A stretch of 64,000 bases of DNA, from assembly GCA_034926865.1 (NCBI GenBank), contig JAYFQP010000007.1, positions 1 through 64,000 on the forward strand. The letters are read 5' to 3'. The stretch is from RGIG1902 sp034926865 (GTDB lineage: Bacteria > Bacillota > Clostridia > Oscillospirales > Butyricicoccaceae). A program made the position numbers and the translations under genes. Shown one piece after another: positions 17,222 to 25,670 of this stretch. The notes below the pieces were generated by a model, which was given only the letters and a program-made list of their open reading frames with translations, was not told the DNA's origin and did no database searches. The first letter of the stretch is position 1, and each line of letters begins with the position of its first letter.

Positions 17222-17224
17222 GAA

Positions 17225-17345
17225 CTCCAGCGTCATTATGATGGCTTTTAGGGTCAGCCACAGGACAAGCGGATCGTCATATTCAGTCAGGGCGTCTGGC
17301 TGTTCCCGCAGGAAGGCGCCCATTGACTTGTTAACATGAATGGAA
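17225..17345 (-). pseudogene. Scar of a serine recombinase 3' end, copy C
   Basis: The minus strand reads FLREQPDALTEYDDPLVLWL then TLKAIIMTLEF, a decayed version of the recombinase C-terminus in copy B. The remnant follows immediately after the stop codon of the PNPOx-like gene on the other strand. Confidence 0.65.
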
Positions 17346-17356
17346 TATGCTACAAT
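17328..17356 (+). promoter_or_regulatory. Promoter inside scar C, reading into the permease gene
   Basis: TTGTTA (17328-17333), 17 bases, TACAAT (17351-17356). It has the same position relative to the recombinase remnant as the promoter in scar B. Confidence 0.5.
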
Positions 17357-17530
17357 ACGCTGTAGGCATGTTGCTGTAAGCAAATAAGCCTGATGGATTT
17401 ATTCCTGCGCACGGATTGACTATATACAATTAATTGCTCGTTTCACGCAGAGATGTTAGTATTTGATTCCCGGGGCAAAAGAGTGAGCGTTGAAAGCCCG
17501 GTATTCAAACCGTTTATGTTTTATTAAACG
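17357..17530 (+). repeat. Leader copy C upstream of the permease gene
   Basis: A 170-base untranslated stretch related to 16242-16430. Conserved islands include GATGGATTTATTCCTGC, GGATTGACTATA, GTTAGTATTTGAT and GAAAGCCCGGTA. A riboswitch-like role is possible, but no known class is recognisable to me. Confidence 0.45.
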
Positions 17531-17556
17531 AGTTAACTCCAAAGAGGTGTAATGAT

Positions 17557-18678
17557 TTGGTGCGGACAATACTCAATTATATCAAAAAAGAGGTAGTGCT
17601 GGTCATTTCACTATTGTTAGCGCTTATTTCCATGATATATGTATCGTTCGACAATACATATATGAGTTATATTGACTTTCACACATTAGCCATTCTGCTT
17701 AGTTTGATGATCATTATGGCCGGGCTGCGGAGCCTTGGCATCTTTGAAACGATAGGGCGTTGGATGCTGGAAAAGACAAGCTATGTGCGAGGCCTGACAA
17801 TAGTACTGGTATTGTTGTGCTTTGGATTCAGTATGATAATTACCAACGATGTCACCCTGATCACCTTTATACCATTTACCATTGAGGTGCTTATTATGGG
17901 TGGCATGGAAAAATATATGATTCGGATTATTGTACTGCAAACGATTGCGAGCAATTTAGGAAGTATGCTTACTCCAATTGGAAACCCGCAGAATTTATAT
18001 CTGTTTTCATTAAGCGGCATGAGCCTCCAAAGTTTTGTTTCTTTGATGCTGCCTTATACACTGGCTTCATTAGTCGGGCTATTGGTCGCCTGTTTGATAC
18101 TGATCGGCAGGGAATCTGCTGTGGTAAAGGTGCAATCCACTCATACATTTTCAGTATCAGAAAAGCGGAAAACTTTGATATATCTGTTGTTGTTTCTTGT
18201 AGCCATGACAAGCGTAGCTCACATGATTCCAGACGTTATCGTGTTAGGTGTGATTATGGCAGCGGTTTTGCTGATGGATCGATCGATTATACTTAAACCG
18301 GATTATGCCCTGCTGCTTACCTTTGTGTTTTTATTTGTGTTTATTGGCAACATGAAGCGTATTCCTGAAATAAACCTTTGGCTGCAGAGTGTTATCTATG
18401 GCCGTGAACTGCTTATATCAATACTCGCCAGTCAGGTCATCAGCAATGTTCCTGCGGCTATCCTTCTTTCAGGCTTTACGGCTGATAAAGCAGCCCTCAT
18501 TGTAGGTACAAACTTAGGCGGTCTTGGTACTATTATTGCGTCCATGGCAAGTTTGATTTCTTTCAAATACTATGGCATTACAGAGGGGAAGCGAAATGTC
18601 TCTTATCTTGGTGTATTTACAGTACTCAACCTGATTTTTCTCTCTGGTCTGTTGCTTTTATATTATCTGATTCAATAA
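17557..18678 (+). CDS. SLC13/ArsB-superfamily membrane transporter
   Basis: 373 aa with about ten predicted membrane helices. Motifs such as ITNDVTLITFIPFT and NLGSMLTPIGNPQNLYLF (repeated later as GTNLGGLGTIIASMASL) are typical of the Ion Transporter superfamily (SLC13/CitMHS/ArsB), where such NxxxT/GNPQN hairpins line the substrate site. The substrate could be a dicarboxylate, citrate or another anion. The start is TTG at 17557, with GAGGTG at 17544-17549 giving 7-base spacing; the ATG at 17552 is out of frame. The gene stands alone behind leader C. Confidence 0.85.
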   Translation: MVRTILNYIKKEVVLVISLLLALISMIYVSFDNTYMSYIDFHTLAILLSLMIIMAGLRSLGIFETIGRWMLEKTSYVRGLTIVLVLLCFGFSMIITNDVTLITFIPFTIEVLIMGGMEKYMIRIIVLQTIASNLGSMLTPIGNPQNLYLFSLSGMSLQSFVSLMLPYTLASLVGLLVACLILIGRESAVVKVQSTHTFSVSEKRKTLIYLLLFLVAMTSVAHMIPDVIVLGVIMAAVLLMDRSIILKPDYALLLTFVFLFVFIGNMKRIPEINLWLQSVIYGRELLISILASQVISNVPAAILLSGFTADKAALIVGTNLGGLGTIIASMASLISFKYYGITEGKRNVSYLGVFTVLNLIFLSGLLLLYYLIQ

Positions 18679-19029
18679 AATCGCTATATGTCAATTGTCG
18701 GTGAGAAAAATGTCGGTGAGAAAAAATACCTACAAAAGTATCATGCGGAATGATGACTAGCTTTCCACATAATACAGCTGCATAAGATTGTTGCGCTTGG
18801 TTCACTGTTAATTCATGCCAAATGGTAGTATTGATGTCGCGGGTGAAATAAATAGTGGAGTATTATTAAAAATTGTGGAAACAAGTCTATAAGGGAGGAT
18901 ACCACTTACGAGGGTACAGAATGATATGTACGCTGGAACGATTTGCCTGTTGAAACGAGTATTATAAATGTTGCTCAATGCAGGAAAACTAAAAGCAAAA
19001 GAATTTTATAAAATTATAGGAGAAAAACA
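18679..19029 (+). other. Intergenic region upstream of the helicase gene
   Basis: No gene. It contains two tandem copies of TGTCGGTGAGAAAAA at 18697-18726. A stretch near 18800-18850 (GGTTCACTGTTAATTCATGC and GTAGTATTGATGT) resembles part of leaders B and C. It may be a third, partial leader copy. Confidence 0.4.
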
Positions 19030-20358
19030 TTGTTATTTAACGAATTAAATTTAATAAGTCCGATTCAGAAGGCGCTGGTAACGCAAGGCTATACCGAGCC
19101 AACGCCTATCCAAATCAAGGCTATTCCGCCCCTGCTTGAAGGCTTGGATTTGTTGGGCTGTGCTCAAACAGGCACCGGTAAGACCGCGGCCTTTGCCATT
19201 CCAATATTGCAAAGCTTATCAGTGGGACAAGGGGAGATGAAAGGCAAACGGCAAATTAAAGCCTTAATTCTTGCCCCTACAAGGGAATTGGCTATTCAAA
19301 TCAAAGAATGTTTCGATGCCTATGGTGCTAATTTAAACCAAAGGACCCTTGTCATTTTTGGCGGAGTAGGACAAGCCCCACAAACTAGAGAATTGGAAAA
19401 GGGAATTGATATCCTTGTGGCAACTCCGGGCAGACTGCTTGATTTAATAAACCAGGGATTTATTGATTTAAGCCATGTAAAGCATTTTGTGCTTGATGAA
19501 GCAGATCATATGCTTGATATGGGCATGATTCATGATGTTAAAAGGATTATTGTTAAACTGCCAAAAGAAAGGCAAACGATGTTTTTTTCAGCGACTATGC
19601 CTGCTGAGATAGCTAAGCTTGCTGATACTATATTAAAATCCCCTGTAAAAATTGAAATAACTCCGGAGTTTTCTCCGATTGATATTATTAAACAGGAAGT
19701 TTATTTTGTCGATAAGGAAAATAAAATCAACTTATTGATTTATTTACTCAAAGGCAATAGTTATGATTCTGTTCTTGTGTTTTCCAGAACAAAACACGGG
19801 GCCGATAAAATAGTAAAGGAACTTGAGAAAAAGGGATTTACAGCAAAGGCTATTCATGGGAACAAATCCCAAGTCAACAGGCAACAGGTTTTGAATGATT
19901 TTAAAGAAAGAAAAACAAGAATCCTTGTTGCAACAGATATCGCCGCACGGGGGCTTGATATTGAAGAACTTTCTCATGTCATAAATTACAATCTGCCGGA
20001 GGTGCCTGAAACTTATGTTCATAGAATTGGCCGCACAGGCAGAGCGGGGCTTGGAGGCAAAGCAATCTCATTTTGTGATTTTGAAGAAAAACCGCTGCTT
20101 AAAGATATTCAAAAGCTTATAGGTAAAACATTGCCTGAAGTTAAGGAGCATCCTTATCCGTTAGTCAACACCGTTATTGCACCAAAAACTAAACCGTTTA
20201 TGCGTCAAGCTTTGGCAAAACCTAAAATCCCCGGTACGGACAAAACATCAAAGCCCACTTCTACTGCAGACTTCAGAACACGCAAAAGTTCTTATAATCC
20301 ACAAAAAAGTGTTCGTAATCGAGTATACAGCTCAAAGCCAATTTCTCGCTCTAAGTAA
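19030..20358 (+). CDS. DEAD-box RNA helicase, RhlE/CshA-like
   Basis: 442 aa ATP-dependent RNA helicase. Q-motif around FNELNLISPIQKAL and PTPIQ, motif I AQTGTGKT (residues 45-52), Ia PTRELA, II DEAD in VLDEADHML, III SAT, V and VI in ATDIAARGLDIEE and HRIGRTGRAG. A basic Pro/Ser/Lys-rich tail of about 70 residues (KPKIPGTDKTSKPTS, RNRVYSSKPISRSK) probably binds RNA. It acts in RNA unwinding, ribosome assembly or cold adaptation. The start codon is TTG 19030, AGGAG lying 7 bases upstream. It is a single gene with its own long upstream region. Confidence 0.95.
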   Translation: MLFNELNLISPIQKALVTQGYTEPTPIQIKAIPPLLEGLDLLGCAQTGTGKTAAFAIPILQSLSVGQGEMKGKRQIKALILAPTRELAIQIKECFDAYGANLNQRTLVIFGGVGQAPQTRELEKGIDILVATPGRLLDLINQGFIDLSHVKHFVLDEADHMLDMGMIHDVKRIIVKLPKERQTMFFSATMPAEIAKLADTILKSPVKIEITPEFSPIDIIKQEVYFVDKENKINLLIYLLKGNSYDSVLVFSRTKHGADKIVKELEKKGFTAKAIHGNKSQVNRQQVLNDFKERKTRILVATDIAARGLDIEELSHVINYNLPEVPETYVHRIGRTGRAGLGGKAISFCDFEEKPLLKDIQKLIGKTLPEVKEHPYPLVNTVIAPKTKPFMRQALAKPKIPGTDKTSKPTSTADFRTRKSSYNPQKSVRNRVYSSKPISRSK

Positions 20359-20607
20359 TATGCGTGAAAGAACCAATAAAGGCTTACTTAAGCCAGATTA
20401 TGATGAGCTGTTGGCCAACAATTAATAGAGGGCAAATGATGAGGAAAATGAATACCTGTATGGGAAAGAGTGTAAGGAAGATATAAATGGAATAGTTTTG
20501 TAGCACAGGCCTTGCCTTTGGTACCTGTATAGGAAAGCTGTTTCATATTTAGGCGGTGGGAACAGGCCAAAACGATAGTGATCAGATAAGAGCTTTGGAG
20601 AAATAGT

Positions 20608-21225
20608 ATGCAGGATATCGTCAAAGAGACAATAGGCAGATTAAGCGATAATCATATGGCGGGGTACTATACCAGGTCCATTTCGCAGCTGCATGAACTG
20701 CTCAAACGGCTTATGCCGGAAGGTCAGACGGTAGGCTGCGGTGATTCAGTAACATTAGAGCAAACTGGTGTGCTTGAATATGTGCGGAATCATCGCTATA
20801 ATTTTTTGGATAAGCATATTGAAGGCTTGAGCCATGAACAAAAACGCGAGATCTATCTTCTGAACTTTCGTGCGGACACGTTTCTAACTGGAATCAATGC
20901 AGTTACCGTAAACGGGGAGCTGTTCAATATCGATGGAAACGGAAGCCGTGTTGCCCCGATTCTATATGGCCCAAAGCAGGTGATTGCTATTGTAGGAACA
21001 AATAAGATCGTAAAATCAGTGGATGACGCAATCCTGCGTACACGTCAGATAGCCGCCCCGTTGGATGCAAAAAGACTTGGGAAAGAGACTCCTTGCACAA
21101 AATTAGATCGATGTATAGATTGCCATCATTCACAACGTATTTGCAACGATTTTGTGCTGATAACCGGTCAGTTTGAGAAAGAACGAATTAAGGTAATATT
21201 TATAGAAGGTAATTTCGGCTATTAA
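20608..21225 (+). CDS. LUD-domain (LutC/YkgG-like) protein
   Basis: 205 aa. The LUD domain spans most of the protein, with VGCGDSVTLEQTGVLEY near the N-terminus and LFNIDGNGSRVAPILYGPKQ and IVGTNKIVKSVDDAI typical of the family. The C-terminal part has CIDCHHSQRICN, a Cys-rich patch often seen in the stand-alone clostridial members. LutC-type proteins belong to L-lactate oxidation, but no lutA or lutB homologue is nearby, so the role here is open. It stands alone. Confidence 0.85.
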   Translation: MQDIVKETIGRLSDNHMAGYYTRSISQLHELLKRLMPEGQTVGCGDSVTLEQTGVLEYVRNHRYNFLDKHIEGLSHEQKREIYLLNFRADTFLTGINAVTVNGELFNIDGNGSRVAPILYGPKQVIAIVGTNKIVKSVDDAILRTRQIAAPLDAKRLGKETPCTKLDRCIDCHHSQRICNDFVLITGQFEKERIKVIFIEGNFGY

Positions 21226-21245
21226 TTTTATTTATCATAAAATAA

Positions 21246-21285
21246 GCAAGGCACGCTGCGATAAGACTTACGCGGAGTGCCTTGC
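21246..21285. repeat. Hairpin of the dispersed family, copy E
   Basis: GCAAGGCACGCTGCG (21246-21260) and CGCGGAGTGCCTTGC (21271-21285) form a near-perfect 15-bp stem with a 10-base loop, followed by TGTTTTG. It lies 20 bases after the LUD gene and can act as its terminator. No recombinase remnant is next to it. Confidence 0.65.
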
Positions 21286-21593
21286 TGTTTTGATTTATTC
21301 ATATCTTTCTTTACGTCCTACTTTCGATGTATTTATTCTTGTAGGGCGTATAGGTTTGGAGATCGCACTTGACAATTTAAAGATGATATAACATAGTTAT
21401 TAAGTAAAGGCCGATAGCGTCCTCGGTTAAATGAATTGAAAATTGGGTTCTTTTTTATACAAAGGACACTTTCCCATGTGCGGCACAAGCTTGGCACTTT
21501 GGCTGTCCGTTAAAGTCGAATGCGTCAAAGATTTTAGAATCTTTTTAACAAAATTAAACTTTATCAAAATAAAGTAAGTTGGAGGTAAATACC
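21286..21593. other. Intergenic stretch upstream of the GyrI-like gene
   Basis: AT-rich, no gene recognised. TTGACA at 21370 is followed by a weak TATAAC-like box, a possible promoter for the next gene. Nothing else is distinctive. Confidence 0.3.
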
Positions 21594-22226
21594 ATGGCTT
21601 TTGATTTTAAGAAAGAGTATAAAGAGTTTTATTTGCCAAAGAACACCCCAGCTATTATTAATATTCCAGCCGCAAACTACATTGCTGTCAGAGGAAAAGG
21701 AAATCCGAACCAAGAGGGTGGAGCATATCAGCAAGCGATTGGGATTCTTTATGCCATAGCGTATACAATAAAAATGAGCTTTAAGGGTTCGCATGTAATT
21801 GAGGGCTTTTTTGAATATGTTGTGCCTCCGCTCGAGGGCTTTTGGTGGCAGGAAAATGTTGAGGGAATAGACTGCAAAAATAAGGATTTGTTTAATTGGA
21901 TCTCAGTTATCCGCCTGCCGGACTTTGTAACAAAGGCAGATTTTGATTGGGCAACAGCGGAAGCCACAAAAAAGAAAAAGATAGATTGCTCCTTGGCAGA
22001 GTATCTCACAGTTGAGGAAGGATTGTGTGTACAAATCATGCACATCGGCCCGTTTGATGCTGAGCCTGCAACCATTGCCATTATGGACAAGTTTTTATCT
22101 GAAAACGAATATGCAAATGATATGACGGATATCCGTCTTCATCATGAGATTTATCTTTCGGATGCTCGAAAAACCGAGCCGTCAAAATGGAAAACGGTTA
22201 TACGTCACCCGATAAAAAAGCTTTGA
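21594..22226 (+). CDS. GyrI-like small-molecule-binding domain protein
   Basis: 210 aa, starting MAFDFKKEYKEFYLPKNTP. The features are those of stand-alone GyrI-like proteins: YIAVRGKGNPNQEGGAYQQA near the N-terminus, WISVIRLPDFVTKADFDWA in the middle and LCVQIMHIGPFDAEPATIA in the C-terminal half. The fold (SHS2 pair) binds hydrophobic ligands or drugs, and some members cleave cyclopropanoids. GGAGG lies 8 bases before the ATG at 21594; a longer in-frame start at 21579 is unlikely. It is a single gene in the cargo-like region. Confidence 0.85.
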   Translation: MAFDFKKEYKEFYLPKNTPAIINIPAANYIAVRGKGNPNQEGGAYQQAIGILYAIAYTIKMSFKGSHVIEGFFEYVVPPLEGFWWQENVEGIDCKNKDLFNWISVIRLPDFVTKADFDWATAEATKKKKIDCSLAEYLTVEEGLCVQIMHIGPFDAEPATIAIMDKFLSENEYANDMTDIRLHHEIYLSDARKTEPSKWKTVIRHPIKKL

Positions 22227-22399
22227 TATAAAGAGATAAGCATAAACTGTGTTCTTTTAATGATGTTAAACTATAAATGGAGTAAGATTTAATGCGCTTT
22301 AGTTAAGCACAACCACTTGTTCGGATATGGTGCTGCCAGGCGGATTGGAAGCTTAAAAGATGGTTTTCGTAGCGAGTGAAACAAAAAGCAGGATTGATT

Positions 22400-22903
22400 A
22401 TGAAGGAAAGTAAGCAAGATAAAACGCATTTGCCATTATATGGAGTAGGGCCGATTTACTGCATTACAATTATAATTATGACAGTTGTAAGCATTATTCT
22501 GTCGTTTGGTGGAGGCATCCCCCCAGGGCATTATTCTTTTCTAAAGATACCATTTCTGGCAGTCGGCATTTTTCTTATTGTTTGCGGGGTTATCATGTGG
22601 GTAGCGGCGGTTGTGTTTGCTAAGATCGATGTAAATATAGGAGATAATCACTTAGTTACAACTGGAATATATGCTTATGTTGGGAATCCACTTTATTCAG
22701 CGTTTATGATGGCGTGTACAGGGGTGATCCTTTGTTATAATAATTTGTGACTGTTGATTATGCCAGCTATATATTGGGGGTTCATGACCTTGCTTATGAA
22801 AAACACAGAAGAAAAGTGGTTAAAAGATTTATATGGGCAGGAGTATATTGATTATTGCCGCCATGTTAATCGCTGTATCCCATGGTTTAACAGGCAGGTT
22901 TAA
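22400..22903 (+). pseudogene. Isoprenylcysteine/PEMT-type methyltransferase gene with in-frame TGA
   Basis: The frame from ATG 22400 reads a 117-residue membrane protein ending YVGNPLYSAFMMACTGVILC-YNNL, then TGA at 22748-22750. The same frame continues without a break as LLIMPAIYWGFMTLLMKNTE and ends EYIDYCRHVNRCIPWFNRQV with TAA at 22903. The continuation is the usual C-terminus of bacterial isoprenylcysteine carboxyl methyltransferase-like proteins (EEKW ... NRCIPW). TGA probably replaces a Trp codon. With the stop, the SAM-binding end is lost. No selenocysteine hairpin is visible after the TGA. Confidence 0.75.
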
Positions 22904-22951
22904 TCGAACGATAAAAATGTAGGCGCGTTGCGTTGGGAGGGTTTACACTTT

Positions 22952-23722
22952 ATGGATAGGGATAAAATCTTAAATACCAATAAAACATATTGGGACTCGA
23001 ATGCAGATTTATGGTTTGGAACTACGGCGCTCCCAACATATGGAGTGAAATTTGTGACGGAAGATGATCTGCATTTATTTGGCGATGTTGCCGGTAAAAA
23101 ATTGTTGGAAATTTGTTGCGGCAGTGGGCACTCGTTAAAATATCATGCTGATAGAGGGGCGGCTGAATTGTGGGGTGTGGATATTTCCCACAAGCAAATA
23201 GAGAATGCTGATGCTTATTTGAAAGAGAATGGATATACAGCAAAATTTATTTGTTCTCCTATGGAAGCTGAATTGGATATCCCAACAGATTATTTTGACT
23301 TTGTTTATTCAATATATGGAATAGGCTGGACAACAGACCTGCAAGGTATATTCAAAAAGATAGCATCTTATCTGAAAAAAGACGGTATATTTATATTCAG
23401 CTGGCATCATACGTTGAATTATTGTGTGGCTTGGTCATGCAGCGAGCGAAAAGACGTTATAGACAATGGCGAACTGATTTTCAATAAAAGCTATTTTGAC
23501 GAATCCTATTTTAGTATGCCGGTTGATGGAAGCGAAATAATACTGTGCAATCGTAAAATATCTACATATATCAACGCTTTGGCACAGGCGGGTTTTGCCA
23601 TTGAACAAATGGTTGAGCAGACTGATAAAGATACAATGGAAGCAGCTGGAGATATCAGCGATAAAACGAAAAAAGCCAAGATGCTGCCGATTTCTTTTTG
23701 CATCAAGGCAAGAAAATTGTAA
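22952..23722 (+). CDS. Class I SAM-dependent methyltransferase
   Basis: 256 aa. Motif I LLEICCGSGHSLKYHADRG, an acidic post-I residue in ELWGVDISHKQI, and motif II/III around YFDFVYSIYGIGWTTDLQG and KKDGIFIFSWHH are characteristic of small-molecule methyltransferases (Methyltransf_11/25 type). The substrate is unknown. GGGAGG lies 10-11 bases before ATG 22952; an upstream TTG start at 22928 would place the site inside the gene. The preceding gene is a broken membrane methyltransferase. A hairpin of the dispersed family follows. Confidence 0.87.
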   Translation: MDRDKILNTNKTYWDSNADLWFGTTALPTYGVKFVTEDDLHLFGDVAGKKLLEICCGSGHSLKYHADRGAAELWGVDISHKQIENADAYLKENGYTAKFICSPMEAELDIPTDYFDFVYSIYGIGWTTDLQGIFKKIASYLKKDGIFIFSWHHTLNYCVAWSCSERKDVIDNGELIFNKSYFDESYFSMPVDGSEIILCNRKISTYINALAQAGFAIEQMVEQTDKDTMEAAGDISDKTKKAKMLPISFCIKARKL

Positions 23723-23768
23723 TATGGGTTTTAACATTATGATTTGTGATGCTCGGCATTAAAACAAA

Positions 23769-23806
23769 GAAAAGCACCCTGCGTTCGATTACGCAGAGTG
23801 CTTTTC
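23769..23806. repeat. Hairpin of the dispersed family, copy F
   Basis: GAAAAGCACCCTGCGT (23769-23784) pairs with ACGCAGAGTGCTTTTC (23791-23806), then TCATTCTTT. It lies 46 bases after the methyltransferase stop codon and may serve as its terminator. Confidence 0.62.
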
Positions 23807-23980
23807 TCATTCTTTGGCTTGTTCAGCAGTATCAGCGGAGGATTATGGCTTAAGGTAATTTTAAAGTCGTGTCGATTAAGCTTGTTTCGCCAAAAGTATA
23901 GTGATATCATAAAAGCAAACAGGGTTACTGGCGGCAGTGAAGGATGCTTTGCCGTATGGTAATCAATAAGGAGGGTGAAT

Positions 23981-25504
23981 ATGTCATATAGTCCTAGGTT
24001 ATCTACAACGTTTAACGAAACAAAGTTAAGAACAGAGCACAACATTTGCGAGCTGTCCGGGATGTGTTCGGTATGTTCTGATAAATGCACCGGGATGTGT
24101 GAGGTTGGGTTATCTGCGGTCAGGGGATTAGAAGCGGCATATCCGATAAACACTGCAACCCAGCAGTTTGCCTCGGAAAAAAACTACCCTTTTGACTATT
24201 CCCATTTTAATATAAACGGCAGAGTTTTTGGCGCAAGCGGGGCAGAAGGAGACGAGGAACTCGTCAATGTGTATTCGGCTGATTTGTCTTGTACTATAGG
24301 TTCTGAAAAGAAGATAGCACTTAAAGCTCCGATAATATTGCCTGCAATGGCTAAACTGAACTGGAGAGACTATTACGCAGGCGCCGCTATGGCGGGAATT
24401 CTGGTAGTTATCGGTGAGAATGCCGTAAAAAATGATCCTGAGCTTGCACATGATGAGTATGGCAAAGTAAGCAATTCGCCGCTGCTTGAGGAAATGATCG
24501 GATGCTTCAGGAAATACGATAAGGGATTCGGAGATATAGTTCTTCAGGTCAATGCGGATGATATTGCCGTGGGAACGCCGGAATACGCGTTGAAGGCCTT
24601 GGATTTAAAGACATTGGAAATCAAATTCGGCCAGGCGGCGAAAGGTATTCAGCATGTAGCTCCTGTTTATAGCTATAATGAGGCCCTGAAGATAAAAAAC
24701 AACGGGTACTTGATATTGCCGGATCCGATGGATAAGAAAGTGATAGAGGCTATAGAAGCGGGCGAAAGAGTTCATTTCATGCAGTATGGCCGGCTGCCGA
24801 TGTGGGATGAAACTAAGCTTGCTGATATGATCTCAAGGTATAGGGCATTGGGCGCTGAGAACATTTTCTTCAAAATGGCGGGCTATGATGTCAAGGATAT
24901 AAAGAGAGTTTTAAAAATCGCCTCGGACAATAAAGTCGCTTTAGTGACCTTTGATGGGGCGGGCGGAGGAACAGGCCACAGCCCATGCAAGATGATGAAC
25001 GAATGGAGTTATCCGACTATTGAGCTGGAGCTTATCGTCCATTCCATAATGTCAGAGCTGGAAAAGGCAGGCGCATGGCTTCCGTCTATTGCAATAGCAG
25101 GGGGCATTGTGTTTGAAGATACAGTATTTAAAGCCCTCTCGCTTGGCGCACCTTATGTTAAGCTGGCCGCGATAGGCCGAGGGGCTATGGCTGCGGCAAT
25201 GTCAGGCAAAAAAGTAGGAGAGATGATTGAAAAAGGCATAGTTCCTGAAATGTACAAGAGCTTTGAGCATTCAGGAGAGCCGATCTTTTTAGAAGAGGAA
25301 GCACTGAGAAAGATTTATAAAGACACAGAGGGCCAAATATCCGCGGGAAGCATCGGGCTTTATTCATTTATCCAGCGTGTTAGCTGGGGGATGAAGCTTT
25401 TAATGACTCTCAATAGAAAATTTAAGCTGGAGTTGCTAGATCAATCAGATGTAATTCCTTTGACAAAAGAGGCAAGAGATTATATAAACACAATCGGCAT
25501 ATGA
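23981..25504 (+). CDS. FMN-binding glutamate-synthase-family protein with N-terminal Cys cluster
   Basis: 507 aa. The central and C-terminal parts form the FMN barrel domain of GltB, with VTFDGAGGGTGHSPCKMMNE, IAIAGGIVFEDTVFKALSLG and PYVKLAAIGRGAMAA. The N-terminus has five Cys in CELSGMCSVCSDKCTGMC, suggesting an iron-sulfur cluster. The glutaminase and the large N-terminal domains of true glutamate synthases are absent, so this is a stand-alone FMN protein of uncertain reaction. An AAGGAGGG site precedes ATG 23981; GTG 23975 is an alternative. A strong terminator follows. Confidence 0.87.
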   Translation: MSYSPRLSTTFNETKLRTEHNICELSGMCSVCSDKCTGMCEVGLSAVRGLEAAYPINTATQQFASEKNYPFDYSHFNINGRVFGASGAEGDEELVNVYSADLSCTIGSEKKIALKAPIILPAMAKLNWRDYYAGAAMAGILVVIGENAVKNDPELAHDEYGKVSNSPLLEEMIGCFRKYDKGFGDIVLQVNADDIAVGTPEYALKALDLKTLEIKFGQAAKGIQHVAPVYSYNEALKIKNNGYLILPDPMDKKVIEAIEAGERVHFMQYGRLPMWDETKLADMISRYRALGAENIFFKMAGYDVKDIKRVLKIASDNKVALVTFDGAGGGTGHSPCKMMNEWSYPTIELELIVHSIMSELEKAGAWLPSIAIAGGIVFEDTVFKALSLGAPYVKLAAIGRGAMAAAMSGKKVGEMIEKGIVPEMYKSFEHSGEPIFLEEEALRKIYKDTEGQISAGSIGLYSFIQRVSWGMKLLMTLNRKFKLELLDQSDVIPLTKEARDYINTIGI

Positions 25505-25580
25505 TCATTACATTCATTCGCATATGATAAGTGCTTGCTTGGCATATTAGCATAAATAAGGGCTTGAAATGTTTACAAAA

Positions 25581-25616
25581 GTGCCGCAAGGCTTTCACGG
25601 CCTTGCGGCACTTTTT
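25581..25616 (+). terminator. Rho-independent terminator
   Basis: GTGCCGCAAGG and CCTTGCGGCAC form an 11-bp perfect stem followed by TTTTT, 77 bases after the glutamate-synthase-like gene. Confidence 0.9.
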
Positions 25617-25670
25617 GCAGATAATCCCATGATGTGACGATGACGCTGCCGGAGAAATTGGAGAAAAATT

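Noticed and set aside
18697..18726. Tandem 15-bp repeat as a possible CRISPR start
   Set aside because: Only two direct copies without spacers; no cas genes seen.
22748..22750. Second selenocysteine codon
   Set aside because: No SECIS-like hairpin at the right distance, and the protein family is not a known selenoprotein.
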